Of a DNA stretch of 20,497 nucleotides, positions 1 to 8,135 are shown in pieces; the first letter of the stretch is position 1; each line of letters starts with the position of its first letter. This DNA comes from JBBQNY01 sp038221545 (lineage in GTDB: Bacteria; Pseudomonadota; Gammaproteobacteria; Xanthomonadales; Ahniellaceae): positions 1 through 20,497 of the forward strand of contig JBBRIE010000031.1 in the NCBI GenBank assembly GCA_038221545.1, read 5' to 3'. The notes under the pieces are model-generated. The model did not search any database, had not been told where the DNA came from, and was given only the letters and a program-made list of their open reading frames with translations. A program made the position numbers and the translations under genes.

Positions 1-73
1 CTTCCAGCACCTTGCGGCCCGAGTTGCCCGCCTGCGAGGCGTCCATGCGCACGTTGCCGGTCTGTTCGCGGCG
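1..73 (-). repeat. Inverted, diverged fragment of a uup gene
   Basis: Read on the minus strand, these bases encode a Uup linker segment beginning REQTGNVRMDA and ending GRKVLE. It aligns without gaps to the plus-strand uup at about 132-204, with 58 of 73 bases and 19 of 23 residues identical by hand count. Most differences are synonymous or conservative, so this is a homologous coding sequence and not chance. The two arms join around 66-76, where both carry a CG-rich run (GCGGCGC-like), so a short shared sequence could have mediated the join. It could be a fold-back assembly or amplification chimera with a related strain, or the edge of a real inverted second uup copy. It is not part of the uup reading frame to its right. 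Confidence 0.8.
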
Positions 74-1169
74 CACCCGCGACGAGGGGCGCGTGCGCCG
101 CCTCGAATCGATGCGGCGCGAACGCGCAGCGCGGCGCGAGCAGACCGGCACCGTGCGCATGGACGCGGCACAGGCCGAGAATTCGGGCAAGAAGGTGCTT
201 GAGGCCAGGTGCGTCGACTTCGCCTTCGACGGCACGACGATCCTGCGCGACTTTTCCACGGTCGTCATGCGCGGCGACCGCATCGGGCTGGTCGGCGCCA
301 ACGGCAGCGGCAAGACCACGCTGCTGCGGGTGCTGCTCGAGGACCTGCTGCCGCAGGCGGGGGAAGTGCGTCGCGGCACGCAGCTCGAGATCGCCTACTT
401 TGACCAGCAACGCGCGACGCTGCGCGAGGACTGGAGCGCGCTCGAGAACGTCGCGGAAGGCCTCGAATACATCGAGGTCAACGGCGGCCGCAAGCACGCG
501 CTCGGCTACCTGCAGGACTTCCTGTTTACCCCGGAGCGCGCGCGGGCCCCGATCACGCGACTGTCCGGCGGCGAGCGCAATCGCCTGCTGCTTGCACGCC
601 TGTTCGCGCGACCCTCGAACCTGCTGGTGATGGACGAGCCGACCAACGATCTCGACGTCGAGACCCTTGAGCTGCTCGAGGAACTGCTCGCGGACTACGC
701 CGGCACGTTGTTGCTGGTGAGCCACGACCGCGACTTCCTCGATCGCGTCGTCACCTCGACGCTGGTGATGGAAGGCGACGGTCGCGTTGGCGAATACGTC
801 GGCGGATACTCGGACTGGGTCCGGCAGCGGGTGGACTCCGGCGTGTCGCCGTCGGCGGCTTCCCCAAGGAGGCCGCTCGCGACCGCGGAGTCCGCGCTCG
901 TCGCGCGGGTCTCCGCGCCGGCGGTCGCAACCCCGACGCCGCGCCGCCGCAAGCTCGGTTTCAAGGAAGCGCGCGAACTCGCGGAACTGCCCGCGCGGAT
1001 AGAAGCGCTCGAACAGCGCGTCGCCGCGATGACCGAGGCGATGCATGATCCCGCGTTCTTCCGCCAGGGCGCAGCGCTGGTTGGCGCCCACCAGACCGAA
1101 CTGGCCGGTACGCAGGCATCGCTCGATGTGGCGATCACCCGCTGGACCGAACTCGAGGACTCGCAATGA
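69..1169 (+). CDS. uup: Uup-type ABC-F ATPase, C-terminal half only (5' truncated)
   Basis: This is the second nucleotide-binding domain and C-terminal coiled coil of Uup, a cytoplasmic ABC-F ATPase linked to ribosome or DNA-structure functions (family knowledge). Visible motifs are Walker A GANGSGKT (about 294-317), signature LSGGE (about 559-573), Walker B LLVMDEPTNDLD (about 622-657) and the switch histidine in LLVSHDRDF (about 712-738). The tail from KLGFKEARELAELP onward matches the Uup C-terminal domain. Uup homology begins at RRTRDEGRV. Upstream in-frame ATGs (12 onward) read through the inverted repeat and are not native, so a true start cannot be given. Full-length Uup is about 630 residues; the first ABC domain is absent. 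The frame ends at TGA 1167-1169, 13 bases before the GST gene. Confidence 0.88.
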   Translation, partial: RRTRDEGRVRRLESMRRERAARREQTGTVRMDAAQAENSGKKVLEARCVDFAFDGTTILRDFSTVVMRGDRIGLVGANGSGKTTLLRVLLEDLLPQAGEVRRGTQLEIAYFDQQRATLREDWSALENVAEGLEYIEVNGGRKHALGYLQDFLFTPERARAPITRLSGGERNRLLLARLFARPSNLLVMDEPTNDLDVETLELLEELLADYAGTLLLVSHDRDFLDRVVTSTLVMEGDGRVGEYVGGYSDWVRQRVDSGVSPSAASPRRPLATAESALVARVSAPAVATPTPRRRKLGFKEARELAELPARIEALEQRVAAMTEAMHDPAFFRQGAALVGAHQTELAGTQASLDVAITRWTELEDSQ

Positions 1170-1182
1170 CAGGAGCAATTCC

Positions 1183-1854
1183 ATGATCACCGTGCATCAT
1201 CTCGAGCACTCGCGTTCGCATCGGGTGTTGTGGCTGCTCGAGGAACTCGGCGTCCCGTACGAGATGGTGCGCTATGAGCGCGATCCGGTCACGATGCTGG
1301 CGCCGCCGGCGCTGCGGGCGATCCATCCGCTCGGCAAGGCGCCGGTACTGGTCGACGGCGACGTAACCGTCGCGGAATCCGGAGCGATCCTCGAATACCT
1401 GGTCGAATGCCACGACCCCGCGCATGCATTTGCTCCCGAGCCGGGAACGGAGGCACATCGACGCTACCGGTACTGGATGCACTACGCGGAAGGCTCCGCG
1501 ATGCCGCCGCTGCTGCTAAGCCTGGTGCTCAGCCGGATCCGCAGCGCGCCGATGCCATTCTTCGCGAAGCCCATCGCGCGCGCCATCGCCGACAAGGCCC
1601 GCGACGGTTTCGTTGGTCCGCAGATCAAGACCCATTACGATTTCGTCGATGGCGAACTGGCGAAATCGGCCTGGTGCGCGGGCGCTGACTTCAGCGCCGC
1701 CGACATCCAGATGAGCTTTCCGCTCGAGGCGGCGCTGGTCCGCGGCGACGCCGCGAGCTGGCCCCACATCGCGCGCTGGGTCGAGCGAATCCGGGAGCGG
1801 CCTGCGTACGTGCGCGCGGTCGAGCGCGGCGGTCCGGTGGAGATCCTGCGCTGA
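1183..1854 (+). CDS. Glutathione S-transferase family protein
   Basis: A 223-residue cytosolic GST, which would conjugate glutathione to electrophiles or reduce peroxides; its substrate cannot be told from sequence. The N-terminal thioredoxin-like domain begins with a beta strand followed by HSRSHRVLWLLEEL, where Ser10 or Ser12 is the likely glutathione-activating residue. The G-site motifs GKAPVLVDGD and AESGAIL (Glu65-Ser66) follow. The all-helical C-terminal domain covers roughly residues 90-215 and includes the ADIQMSF N-capping region. The start at 1183 is preferred because AGGAG (1171-1175) lies 7 bases upstream and the GST fold starts at once. It lies 13 bases after uup and is probably cotranscribed with it. 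Confidence 0.9.
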   Translation: MITVHHLEHSRSHRVLWLLEELGVPYEMVRYERDPVTMLAPPALRAIHPLGKAPVLVDGDVTVAESGAILEYLVECHDPAHAFAPEPGTEAHRRYRYWMHYAEGSAMPPLLLSLVLSRIRSAPMPFFAKPIARAIADKARDGFVGPQIKTHYDFVDGELAKSAWCAGADFSAADIQMSFPLEAALVRGDAASWPHIARWVERIRERPAYVRAVERGGPVEILR

Positions 1855-1867
1855 CCCATCGCCCACG

Positions 1868-1896
1868 AAAAAGCGGCGGACATCGCTGTCCGCCGC
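1868..1896 (-). terminator. Rho-independent terminator of the minus-strand SLH gene
   Basis: A perfect 10-bp stem (1873-1882 with 1887-1896) closes a 4-base TCGC loop. AAAAA at 1868-1872 becomes a U-tract when read on the minus strand. It begins 29 bases past the stop of the minus-strand SLH protein gene. Read on the plus strand it has no following T-run, so for the GST gene it would be at best a weak stop. Confidence 0.8.
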
Positions 1897-1925
1897 CGAG
1901 GGGTTCCGGGCTGTCGCAGTGGCCG

Positions 1926-2579
1926 TCAGTTGTTGCCGAAGCGGTCCGAGAAGCGGCCGGCTGCGACCGCGAAATACTCGGGCCGCACGGTCGATGCTGG
2001 ATCGAAGTACGCGCGGATCACCGGCTGCAGGTCGAAGGGCCCCTGGGTCACCGCGAAGCGTGCGTTGATCAGGTCGAGGTTGAGCGCGAGCTGCACGTAG
2101 CCGCGCAGGTGCGCCGGGATCGCCGCCTGGTCTTCGATGGTGACGTTCTGGCCGTTGTACGGAACCGTGACCGCGCCCGAGTAGCCGACGGCATTGTCCT
2201 GCTGGGCAAGCGACTGCACCAGCGAATAGGCCAGGTCGAGGCGCGTGACCAGCTGGCCCGGCTTGAAGCCGCTGCTTGCGAGTGTCATCAGGCCGTTCTG
2301 CTGCTGGGTGAGGTCGCGCAGCGAACCGCCCCTCGCCACCGCAGCTTCGGAAGCGCCACGGTAACTCGCGCTGGCGGGCACGTCGCCGAGGTTGGTCACG
2401 CCATTGAGTGGCAGCGACTGGCGCAGGTTGTTGCCCATCGCAAGGTAGGTGGCTAGCTCCGAGCGGGTGAGGCCTTCGCCCGGACGGGACCTGCCATTGG
2501 GCAGGCTGTCCACCAGGCGGTTCGCGACTGCGTGCTCAATGGCGCCCTTGGCGGGGCTGTTCGCGATGTCGACGAGGCC
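1926..2579 (-). CDS. SLH-repeat protein, C-terminal fragment (5' truncated)
   Basis: About 215 residues with three units resembling S-layer-homology repeats. The first begins DIANSPAKGAIEHAVANRLVD and includes RPGEGLTRSELATYLAMG. The second ends GFKPGQLVTRLDLAYSLVQS. The third runs IPAHLRGYVQLALNLDLINA to FDPASTVRPEYFAVAAGRF. In Proteobacteria such a tail can end secreted serine proteases of the subtilisin (S8) type, so the missing part could be a protease; that is inference. No signal peptide or catalytic domain is present. Upstream of about 2579 the frame stays open but is merely antisense to the response regulator's receiver domain, so homology stops there abruptly. A terminator follows the stop. 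Confidence 0.7.
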   Translation of the reverse strand, partial: GLVDIANSPAKGAIEHAVANRLVDSLPNGRSRPGEGLTRSELATYLAMGNNLRQSLPLNGVTNLGDVPASASYRGASEAAVARGGSLRDLTQQQNGLMTLASSGFKPGQLVTRLDLAYSLVQSLAQQDNAVGYSGAVTVPYNGQNVTIEDQAAIPAHLRGYVQLALNLDLINARFAVTQGPFDLQPVIRAYFDPASTVRPEYFAVAAGRFSDRFGNN

Positions 2580-3209
2580 GTACTGCTGGCGGACGACCAC
2601 ACGATGGTGCGGCAGAGCCTCGTGGCCGTGCTCAATGCCACCGGCGATTGCCAGGTGGTGGGGGAGGCCGCGGACGGCATCGCAGCGGTCGAGCAAGCCA
2701 TCGCGTTGCGTCCGGACGTCGCGATCATCGACATCTCGATGCCGCGGCTCAATGGCATCGAAGTGGTGCGGCGATTGCGCCAGGAGTTGCCGGACACGCG
2801 TGTGCTGGTGCTGACCATGCACGAGGAAGCCGAATACGTGCTGCACGTCGTTCGCGCCCGGGCCAACGGCTACCTGCTCAAGGACAGCGCGACCGCGGAC
2901 CTGATCGCCGCCGTGCGCGCTTTGTATTCAGGGCAGGCCTACTTCGGGCCGAACGCGACGCGTGTCCTCGCCGCGGAGGTCCAGCAGCCCGTCCGCGACC
3001 TCGGCGACCCGTACGGCACACTCACCGCGCGCGAGCGCGAGGTGTTCCACCTCATCGTCGAGGGCCAGCCCGTCAAGGAGATCGCGCGCAAACTTGGCAT
3101 CAGTACCAAGACCGCCGAACACCATCGCGCACACGTGCTCGAGAAGCTCGACGCGCGCCATACGGCGGACGTGGTGCGCTATGCCATGCGCAAGGGACTT
3201 CTGGACTGA
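2532..3209 (+). CDS. NarL/FixJ-family response regulator (native 5' end missing)
   Basis: A two-component DNA-binding response regulator. Counting from ATG 2532, the receiver domain has the acidic pair in LLADDH (D21-D22), phosphoacceptor D67 in VAIIDISMP, T95 in LVLTMHEE and K117 in LLKDSA. The LuxR-type helix-turn-helix spans about 163-222 (LTAREREVFHLI, VKEIARKLGISTKTAEHHRA). Genuine homology starts at AVLLADDH (about base 2577). The preceding 15 residues come from antisense of the SLH gene and show no ribosome-binding site, so 2532 is only the available in-frame ATG. A normal family member would have three to six residues before VLLADDH. No histidine kinase gene is adjacent, so its signal is unknown. 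Confidence 0.85.
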   Translation: MLNGALGGAVRDVDEAVLLADDHTMVRQSLVAVLNATGDCQVVGEAADGIAAVEQAIALRPDVAIIDISMPRLNGIEVVRRLRQELPDTRVLVLTMHEEAEYVLHVVRARANGYLLKDSATADLIAAVRALYSGQAYFGPNATRVLAAEVQQPVRDLGDPYGTLTAREREVFHLIVEGQPVKEIARKLGISTKTAEHHRAHVLEKLDARHTADVVRYAMRKGLLD

Positions 3210-3260
3210 GCGAGGCGCCGGTTTGCTTGCCGCGCGGCGGGCACTGCGCGCGGACCCGAT

Positions 3261-5048
3261 TCAGCGGGCCCTGGAGTGCCCGGCGCCGGCAGGTTCGCTG
3301 TCGAGCCGGAAGACCGGGTCGAGGTTGAAGTGCCGATCCCACGAACTGTGACGGCGCGCGAAGAATGCGAGCCGCGCTGCCGGATCGTTCGCGAACTTCG
3401 CGTCGTCGCGCAGGCGCTCCCGGAACTCGGTGCGCAACGCCGCGTCGACCTCGAGCATCGCGCGCGCAACGTCCTCGGCGACGTAGGCCTCCATGTATTC
3501 CTTCTGCTCGAAGCGGTTGTTGAACGTCCCCCACGCCGCGAACGAGTCCGGTCCCTGGGGCTCGAACAGCGCGTGCACGAGCCGCGACTTCGGCTGCGCG
3601 ATGGGAATGAACAGCGCGCCGGCGCCGACGTCGTGCAACTCCTGCTGCCACGATCCCTGCAGCGCCAGCCGCTGGCGGCCTTCGGTGGAAACCGCGTCGA
3701 AGCTCGCGGAGTCCGCGCGGAACGCCTGCACGACCATCCCCGCCGTCGCCGCTCCGAGCATTGAGAAGGCGATGCCGTGCGCGCGCAGCACCGGTTCGAC
3801 CTGCGCGACGAACGCCGCAGGAACGATGTAGCCCGCGCGTGGAGCGACGACGCTGGTCGTCTCGACGATGGTGTCGCGCAGCGGAATTCGCCACACCTGC
3901 GGAGTCGACTCGTCGTATCGGGTCATCAACGCGCCGGAAATCTCCGACGGCGTCCGCGTGTAGGCGTAGCCCTTGAACTCGAGCGTGCGTGCCGCGGCGG
4001 TGGCCTTGAAGTCCAGCGGCAGTCGCGTGCCGCCTAGCCGCGAGGCCCGTTCATCGGCCGCCAGCGCGGCTTCCCGCCATGCCGCGCCGTCGCGGGCGAC
4101 CTGGTCGAGCAACGCGAGGATGGTGTCGCGCGTGATGGCGACGCGCGTCGCGTAATCCTTCCACGAATGCGTCTCCACCAGCATCGCGATGCGATTGCGC
4201 AGCCAGAAATAGCCGGTCGAGAAGCGTGGCGGCGCGACGCTGTCGACGAAGCCGGACGCCGGGTCGTCATCCTTGACGAAGGAAGGATAGAAGGGCAGGG
4301 GTTGCGATCCCCTGCGTGCGAGGCGCTCGATGGTGCCGTCGCGCAATTCGCGGCCGATGCGCCGCAATGCGGGGTCGCCGGCATTGAGCGGCTCTACCTG
4401 GATGGACACATCATGTTCGAATTTCGCCCCGTTGGTGACGTGCAGGTCGGCCACGACCAGCGGGTCCCATTCCTCGACGAGCGCCAGCATCGCGCGCATT
4501 TCCGGCGCGTCCGCCTTGGCGTAGTCGCGGTTGAGATTGTGGTTCTGCGCGGTAGTGCGCCACCCCATGCGCTCGGGTCCGCGCTGGTTGGGACGGTTCC
4601 ACGCCCTGAACCGCTCGTGGCCGTCGACGTTGAATACCGGGACGAACACCACCACGAGCCTGCCGAGGACACCCGGGTCGGCTGCGTCCTCGAGCAAGTC
4701 GCGCAGGGCCATGAATCCCGCGTCCTTGCCGTCGATCTCACCCGCATGGATGCCGCCCTGCAGGAGTACGACGGGCAATTCCCGGCGGCGTGCGCCCGCG
4801 GCAGTGAGCGCGCCCGTGCGCGACGCGATCAGCGCATGCATGGGTCGCCCTTCCGGCGTGCGCCCGAACTCGATGCAGCGCACCGCAGCGGGATAGGTCC
4901 CTGCAAAGTCGCCACACAGCTTCACGACTTCCCCGTAGCGACCGGTCTCCCGGAACTTCGACCGCTCCGCCAGGGTGGTTAGCGATGCGTCGGCGGCGAT
5001 CGCGCCCGCGCAGACCACGCTCATGACTGCCACCACGATTCCGCGCAT
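3261..5048 (-). CDS. Secreted M14-family zinc carboxypeptidase
   Basis: A 595-residue exported metallopeptidase predicted to trim C-terminal residues from peptides. Residues 1-20 form a signal peptide (MRGIVVAVMS, hydrophobic core, cleavage near AIAADA). The zinc site is HAGE (H101, E104) plus H203 in ADLHVTNG. The substrate-binding NLNRD motif is at 171-175, and the likely general-base glutamate is E292 in MLVETHSW. The fold extends to about 330; the remaining C-terminal region is not assigned. The start at 5048 is chosen over upstream in-frame extensions because AGGTGG lies just upstream and the signal peptide begins there. It lies 131 bases downstream of the MDR gene on the same strand and converges on the response regulator. 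Confidence 0.88.
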   Translation of the reverse strand: MRGIVVAVMSVVCAGAIAADASLTTLAERSKFRETGRYGEVVKLCGDFAGTYPAAVRCIEFGRTPEGRPMHALIASRTGALTAAGARRRELPVVLLQGGIHAGEIDGKDAGFMALRDLLEDAADPGVLGRLVVVFVPVFNVDGHERFRAWNRPNQRGPERMGWRTTAQNHNLNRDYAKADAPEMRAMLALVEEWDPLVVADLHVTNGAKFEHDVSIQVEPLNAGDPALRRIGRELRDGTIERLARRGSQPLPFYPSFVKDDDPASGFVDSVAPPRFSTGYFWLRNRIAMLVETHSWKDYATRVAITRDTILALLDQVARDGAAWREAALAADERASRLGGTRLPLDFKATAAARTLEFKGYAYTRTPSEISGALMTRYDESTPQVWRIPLRDTIVETTSVVAPRAGYIVPAAFVAQVEPVLRAHGIAFSMLGAATAGMVVQAFRADSASFDAVSTEGRQRLALQGSWQQELHDVGAGALFIPIAQPKSRLVHALFEPQGPDSFAAWGTFNNRFEQKEYMEAYVAEDVARAMLEVDAALRTEFRERLRDDAKFANDPAARLAFFARRHSSWDRHFNLDPVFRLDSEPAGAGHSRAR

Positions 5049-5179
5049 CTCCACCTCATCCAGTTCGCGAAGGCGCGAATCATCCCAGACCGAAGTTGCT
5101 CGCCCCGGCCGCAGGGGTTGAGTATTGCTCCCGCAGCGTTGAGGAATCCTCCTGGAGGCCACATCGTCGATGCGAGGTG

Positions 5180-6190
5180 CTAGGCGGTCAACATCTTCAC
5201 CACGACCTTGCCTTTTGCACGTCCCTGCTCGAGGTACGCCAAGGCGTCCGTGATGTCCGCGAATTCGAACACCCGGTCGAGCGTAATGGGCAGTTCGCCG
5301 CGTTCGACCCGGCCCAGCAGTTCCCCGAGTTCGCTGCCGCTCGGGTGCATGAACAGGTAGCGGTACGTCACGCCCCGGCGGCGCGCCGCCGCGCGCACGC
5401 TCGAGCTGGCGAGCCAGAACAGAAAGGCCAGCAGGCCGCCACGACCGAGATCCTTGCGCGCAGTTTGCGGCTCCGGGACGCCGCCCACGGACACCAGCGT
5501 GCGACCAGGCTTCAGGACGCCGAACAGGGCCGCGAGCCCCTTGCCGCCGACGAGATCCAGTACTGCGTCGAATCGCCGCGCGTGCGCCGGCACCCATTCC
5601 CTGCGGTAGTCAATGACGTGATCCGCGCCGAGTCGCAGCACCAGCTCTTTGCCCGCGTCCGACGCGGTCGTCCACACGACGGTACCGAAGGCTTTCGCGA
5701 GCGGGATCGCGAAGCAACCTACGCCGCCGGCGCCTCCCGTAATAAGGAGATGCTGGCCCGCTTCGACGCCGAGCTCGTCGCGCAGGCACTGAAGCGCCGT
5801 CAGTCCTGCGAGGGGCAGGGCGGCAGCGTGCTCGAAGTCGAGCATGGCCGGCAGTCTTGCGACGCATGCGGCGTCCACCGCAGCGAACTCGGCGAATGCA
5901 CCCAGCCGGTCCTTGGCAACGCGCGCGCAGACGCGATCACCAACCTCGAAATTGCGTACGGCGGCGCCGCACTCCGTAACGACGCCCGACAATTCGTTGC
6001 CGAGCACGATGGGTAGCGGAAACCGCGTGACGGGTCGCAAAATGCCCGCGCGGATTTTGTAGTCGACCGGGTTCAGGCCTGCCGCGTGCACCTTCACCAA
6101 TACTTCATGGGGAGCGGGGCGAGGCACGGTGGCGGTTGCCAGCCGCGCGCATGCGGGACCACCGTATCGTTCCAGAACGTACGCACGCAT
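5180..6190 (-). CDS. Quinone-oxidoreductase-like MDR family oxidoreductase
   Basis: A 336-residue NAD(P)H-dependent medium-chain dehydrogenase/reductase of the zinc-free quinone oxidoreductase type. The GroES-like N-terminal domain runs about 1-120 (AAGLNPVDYKIRAG, PIVLGNELSGVV, VGDRV). The Rossmann domain carries ITGGAGGVG (about 150-158), which binds the cofactor. The cysteine cluster of the structural zinc lobe in classical alcohol dehydrogenases is absent. The C-terminus GRAKGKVVVKM is typical of the family. Likely reactions are reduction of quinones or activated alkenes; the substrate is unknown. The start at 6190 (MRAYVLERYG) gives the usual family N-terminus. An upstream in-frame ATG at 6253 would add an arginine-rich leader across the intergenic inverted repeat and is unlikely. 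It is divergent from the POT transporter gene. Confidence 0.88.
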   Translation of the reverse strand: MRAYVLERYGGPACARLATATVPRPAPHEVLVKVHAAGLNPVDYKIRAGILRPVTRFPLPIVLGNELSGVVTECGAAVRNFEVGDRVCARVAKDRLGAFAEFAAVDAACVARLPAMLDFEHAAALPLAGLTALQCLRDELGVEAGQHLLITGGAGGVGCFAIPLAKAFGTVVWTTASDAGKELVLRLGADHVIDYRREWVPAHARRFDAVLDLVGGKGLAALFGVLKPGRTLVSVGGVPEPQTARKDLGRGGLLAFLFWLASSSVRAAARRRGVTYRYLFMHPSGSELGELLGRVERGELPITLDRVFEFADITDALAYLEQGRAKGKVVVKMLTA

Positions 6191-6223
6191 CGACGCCGCC
6201 GTGGCAAAGGGGTGCCCAGCATA

Positions 6224-6249
6224 CGACCCGACTCGTCGTCGGCGGGTCG
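6224..6249. promoter_or_regulatory. Inverted repeat in divergent MDR/POT intergenic region
   Basis: CGACCCG (6224-6230) and its reverse complement CGGGTCG (6243-6249) flank a 12-base spacer in the 100-base gap between two divergent genes. The position suits a regulator-binding site shared by both promoters. In such GC-rich DNA a 7-base arm could arise by chance, and no regulator gene is adjacent. Confidence 0.25.
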
Positions 6250-6290
6250 GCATGCGCTAGGCTTTCCGCCAACCCGTACGGAAGCCGAGC

Positions 6291-7865
6291 ATGACCCCCG
6301 CCAATCCCCACGTGATTGCCGACGCTGCTGCGCCAGAGGGCCGCATGCCGCGGCAGATCCCCTACATCATCGGCAACGAGGCGTGCGAGCGCTTCAGTTT
6401 CTACGGCATGCGCAACATCCTCACGCCGTTCCTGGTGACGAGCCTGCTGCTGTCGTTCCCGCTGGCCGAGCGCGCCGGCATTGCGAAGGAGATTTTTCAC
6501 ACCTTTGTCATCGGCGTGTACTTCTTCCCGCTGCTGGGCGGCTGGCTGTCCGACCGGTTCTTCGGCAAGTACAACACGGTGTTCTGGCTGTCGCTGGTGT
6601 ACGTCGCGGGCCACGCCTGCCTCGCGCTGTTCGAGGACAACCGCACGGGCTTCTATACCGGACTGTTCCTCATCGCTCTGGGCTCGGGCGGAATCAAGCC
6701 ACTGGTGTCCGCATTCGTCGGCGACCAGTTCGACCAGTCCAACAAGCACAAGGCGAAGATCGTCTACGACGCCTTCTACTGGACGATCAATTTCGGTTCG
6801 TTCTTCGCGTCGCTGCTGATGCCTGTCTTCCTCCGCAACTACGGAGCCAGCGTGGCGTTCGGCATCCCCGGCGTGTTGATGGCGATCGCGACCCTGATTT
6901 TCTGGCTGGGTCGGAAAAAGTACGTCCACGTACCCCCCGCGCCACCCAACCCGGACTCGTTCATGCGCGTGGTCCTCACGGCGCTGACCACGCACACGCC
7001 GGGGCAATCGAGGCCCGGTTTCGTGGTGGCGATGATCGGCGCGGCCCTGGCGCTCGGTTCGCTCGCGCTCATGCCCCGACTCGGGTTCGTGATCTCGGCG
7101 CTGGTCGCGATGGGACTGCTGATCGCCTTCGGCGGTATCGGCGCCTCCATGCAGCTCGAGCGCGCGCGTGCAAAGCACGGCGACGCGGCGATCGAGGGTG
7201 TTCGCGTGGTCTTGCGCATCCTGATCGTGTTCGCGCTGGTCACTCCGTTCTGGTCCCTGTTCGACCAGAAGGCCTCGACCTGGGTGCTGCAGGGCGACCT
7301 CATGACCAAGCCCGACTGGTTCCAGCCGGCGCAGATGCAGGCGCTCAATCCGCTGCTCGTGATGTTGCTGATCCCGTTCAACAACCTGGTGCTGTATCCG
7401 TTCCTGCGCCGGCGCGGGTTCGAGCCGACCGCGCTCAAGCGCATGGGCACGGGCATCGCGTTCTCGGGTCTTGCGTGGGTCGCCGCCGGCGCGATCCAGC
7501 TGGCGATCGACGGGGGCGATGCTGTCTCGATCGTGTGGCAGGTCCTGCCTTACATCCTGCTGACGATGGGCGAGGTCTGGGTGTCCGCGACCGGGCTCGA
7601 GTTCGCCTACAGCCAGGCGCCACCCCCGATGAAGGGCGTGATCATGAGCTTCTGGTTGCTTTCGGTGACCTACGGCAACCTGTGGGTGCTCATGACCAAT
7701 GCGAGCGTGCGCAATCCGGCAGTGACCTCGAAGATCGCCGAATCCGGCATCAGCGAGACGGCATTCCTGATGTTCTTCTTTGCGATCTTCGCGTTCGTGG
7801 CCGCGGCGGCATTCGCGGCTTACGCGCGACGCTATCCGATGAAGGACTACTACCGCGCTGCGTAG
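6291..7865 (+). CDS. POT/PTR2-family proton-coupled peptide transporter
   Basis: A 524-residue inner-membrane major-facilitator protein that would import di- and tripeptides with protons. The diagnostic ExxER motif is E30-x-x-E33-R34 in NEACERFSFYGM on helix 1. The loop motif GGWLSDRFFGKY (83-94) and the PTR2 signature stretch FYTGLFLIALGSGGIKPLVS (121-140, with K136) follow, then FYWTINFGSF (162-171). About a dozen or more hydrophobic segments are visible, including a central extra pair around residues 235-285. The start at 6291 has a weak GGAAG upstream and places the ExxER motif at a usual distance. The secreted M14 and M3 peptidases in this window could supply its substrates, which is inference. 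Proteobacterial homologues are called DtpA-like. Confidence 0.92.
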   Translation: MTPANPHVIADAAAPEGRMPRQIPYIIGNEACERFSFYGMRNILTPFLVTSLLLSFPLAERAGIAKEIFHTFVIGVYFFPLLGGWLSDRFFGKYNTVFWLSLVYVAGHACLALFEDNRTGFYTGLFLIALGSGGIKPLVSAFVGDQFDQSNKHKAKIVYDAFYWTINFGSFFASLLMPVFLRNYGASVAFGIPGVLMAIATLIFWLGRKKYVHVPPAPPNPDSFMRVVLTALTTHTPGQSRPGFVVAMIGAALALGSLALMPRLGFVISALVAMGLLIAFGGIGASMQLERARAKHGDAAIEGVRVVLRILIVFALVTPFWSLFDQKASTWVLQGDLMTKPDWFQPAQMQALNPLLVMLLIPFNNLVLYPFLRRRGFEPTALKRMGTGIAFSGLAWVAAGAIQLAIDGGDAVSIVWQVLPYILLTMGEVWVSATGLEFAYSQAPPPMKGVIMSFWLLSVTYGNLWVLMTNASVRNPAVTSKIAESGISETAFLMFFFAIFAFVAAAAFAAYARRYPMKDYYRAA

Positions 7866-7916
7866 GCGGGGAACAACCCCGTGCGCGTCCCGCGCGGGGC
7901 GGGCCGACCGCTCGTG

Positions 7917-8135
7917 CTAGCCGCCGCCCTCGACCAGCACCGGGTGGAATCCGCCTGCCGGTGTGCCGGACGGCGGCCGCTCGGCGTAGTCCTCGATGAG
8001 ACGGCGCAGGACTTCCTGGTCGAGGCAATGCCACTCGAAGCTGTCCCTCTGGTCGTCGAGTGCCAGCTGCCCCACGCGCTCGGTCAATTCCGCGTGACTC
8101 CAGAGATTCAGGGAGAAAACAGGTTTGGCTGACAT
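7917..8135 (-). CDS. Small hypothetical protein
   Basis: A 72-residue soluble protein that I do not recognise. It has an amphipathic helical middle (SHAELTERVGQLALDDQRDSFEWHC, then EVLRRLIEDYAERP) and a short proline/glycine-rich tail ending LVEGGG. No signal peptide or membrane segment is seen. The start at 8135 is chosen for the AAGGGG ribosome-binding sequence about 8 bases upstream. The frame stays open to 8249 (TTG, with ATG at 8246), but that extension has no ribosome-binding site and lies in AT-richer DNA that looks like a promoter region. It converges on the POT gene with 51 bases between the stops. Confidence 0.55.
   Translation of the reverse strand: MSAKPVFSLNLWSHAELTERVGQLALDDQRDSFEWHCLDQEVLRRLIEDYAERPPSGTPAGGFHPVLVEGGG

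Noticed and set aside
12..68. ATG-led N-terminus of the uup frame
   Set aside because: These codons are the antisense of the inverted uup fragment; Uup homology starts only at about base 69.
2580..2846. N-terminal extension of the minus-strand SLH frame
   Set aside because: It is antisense to the receiver domain of the response regulator and shows no protein similarity of its own.
6105..7178. Long minus-strand frame inside the POT transporter
   Set aside because: Its His/Arg/Glu-rich composition is the expected shadow of a membrane-protein gene; the plus-strand frame has all POT motifs.
7866..7916. GC-rich hairpin between the POT and small hypothetical genes as a terminator
   Set aside because: The arms CCCCG..GCGCG and CGCGCGGGG pair only with a bulge, and there is no T-run on either strand.
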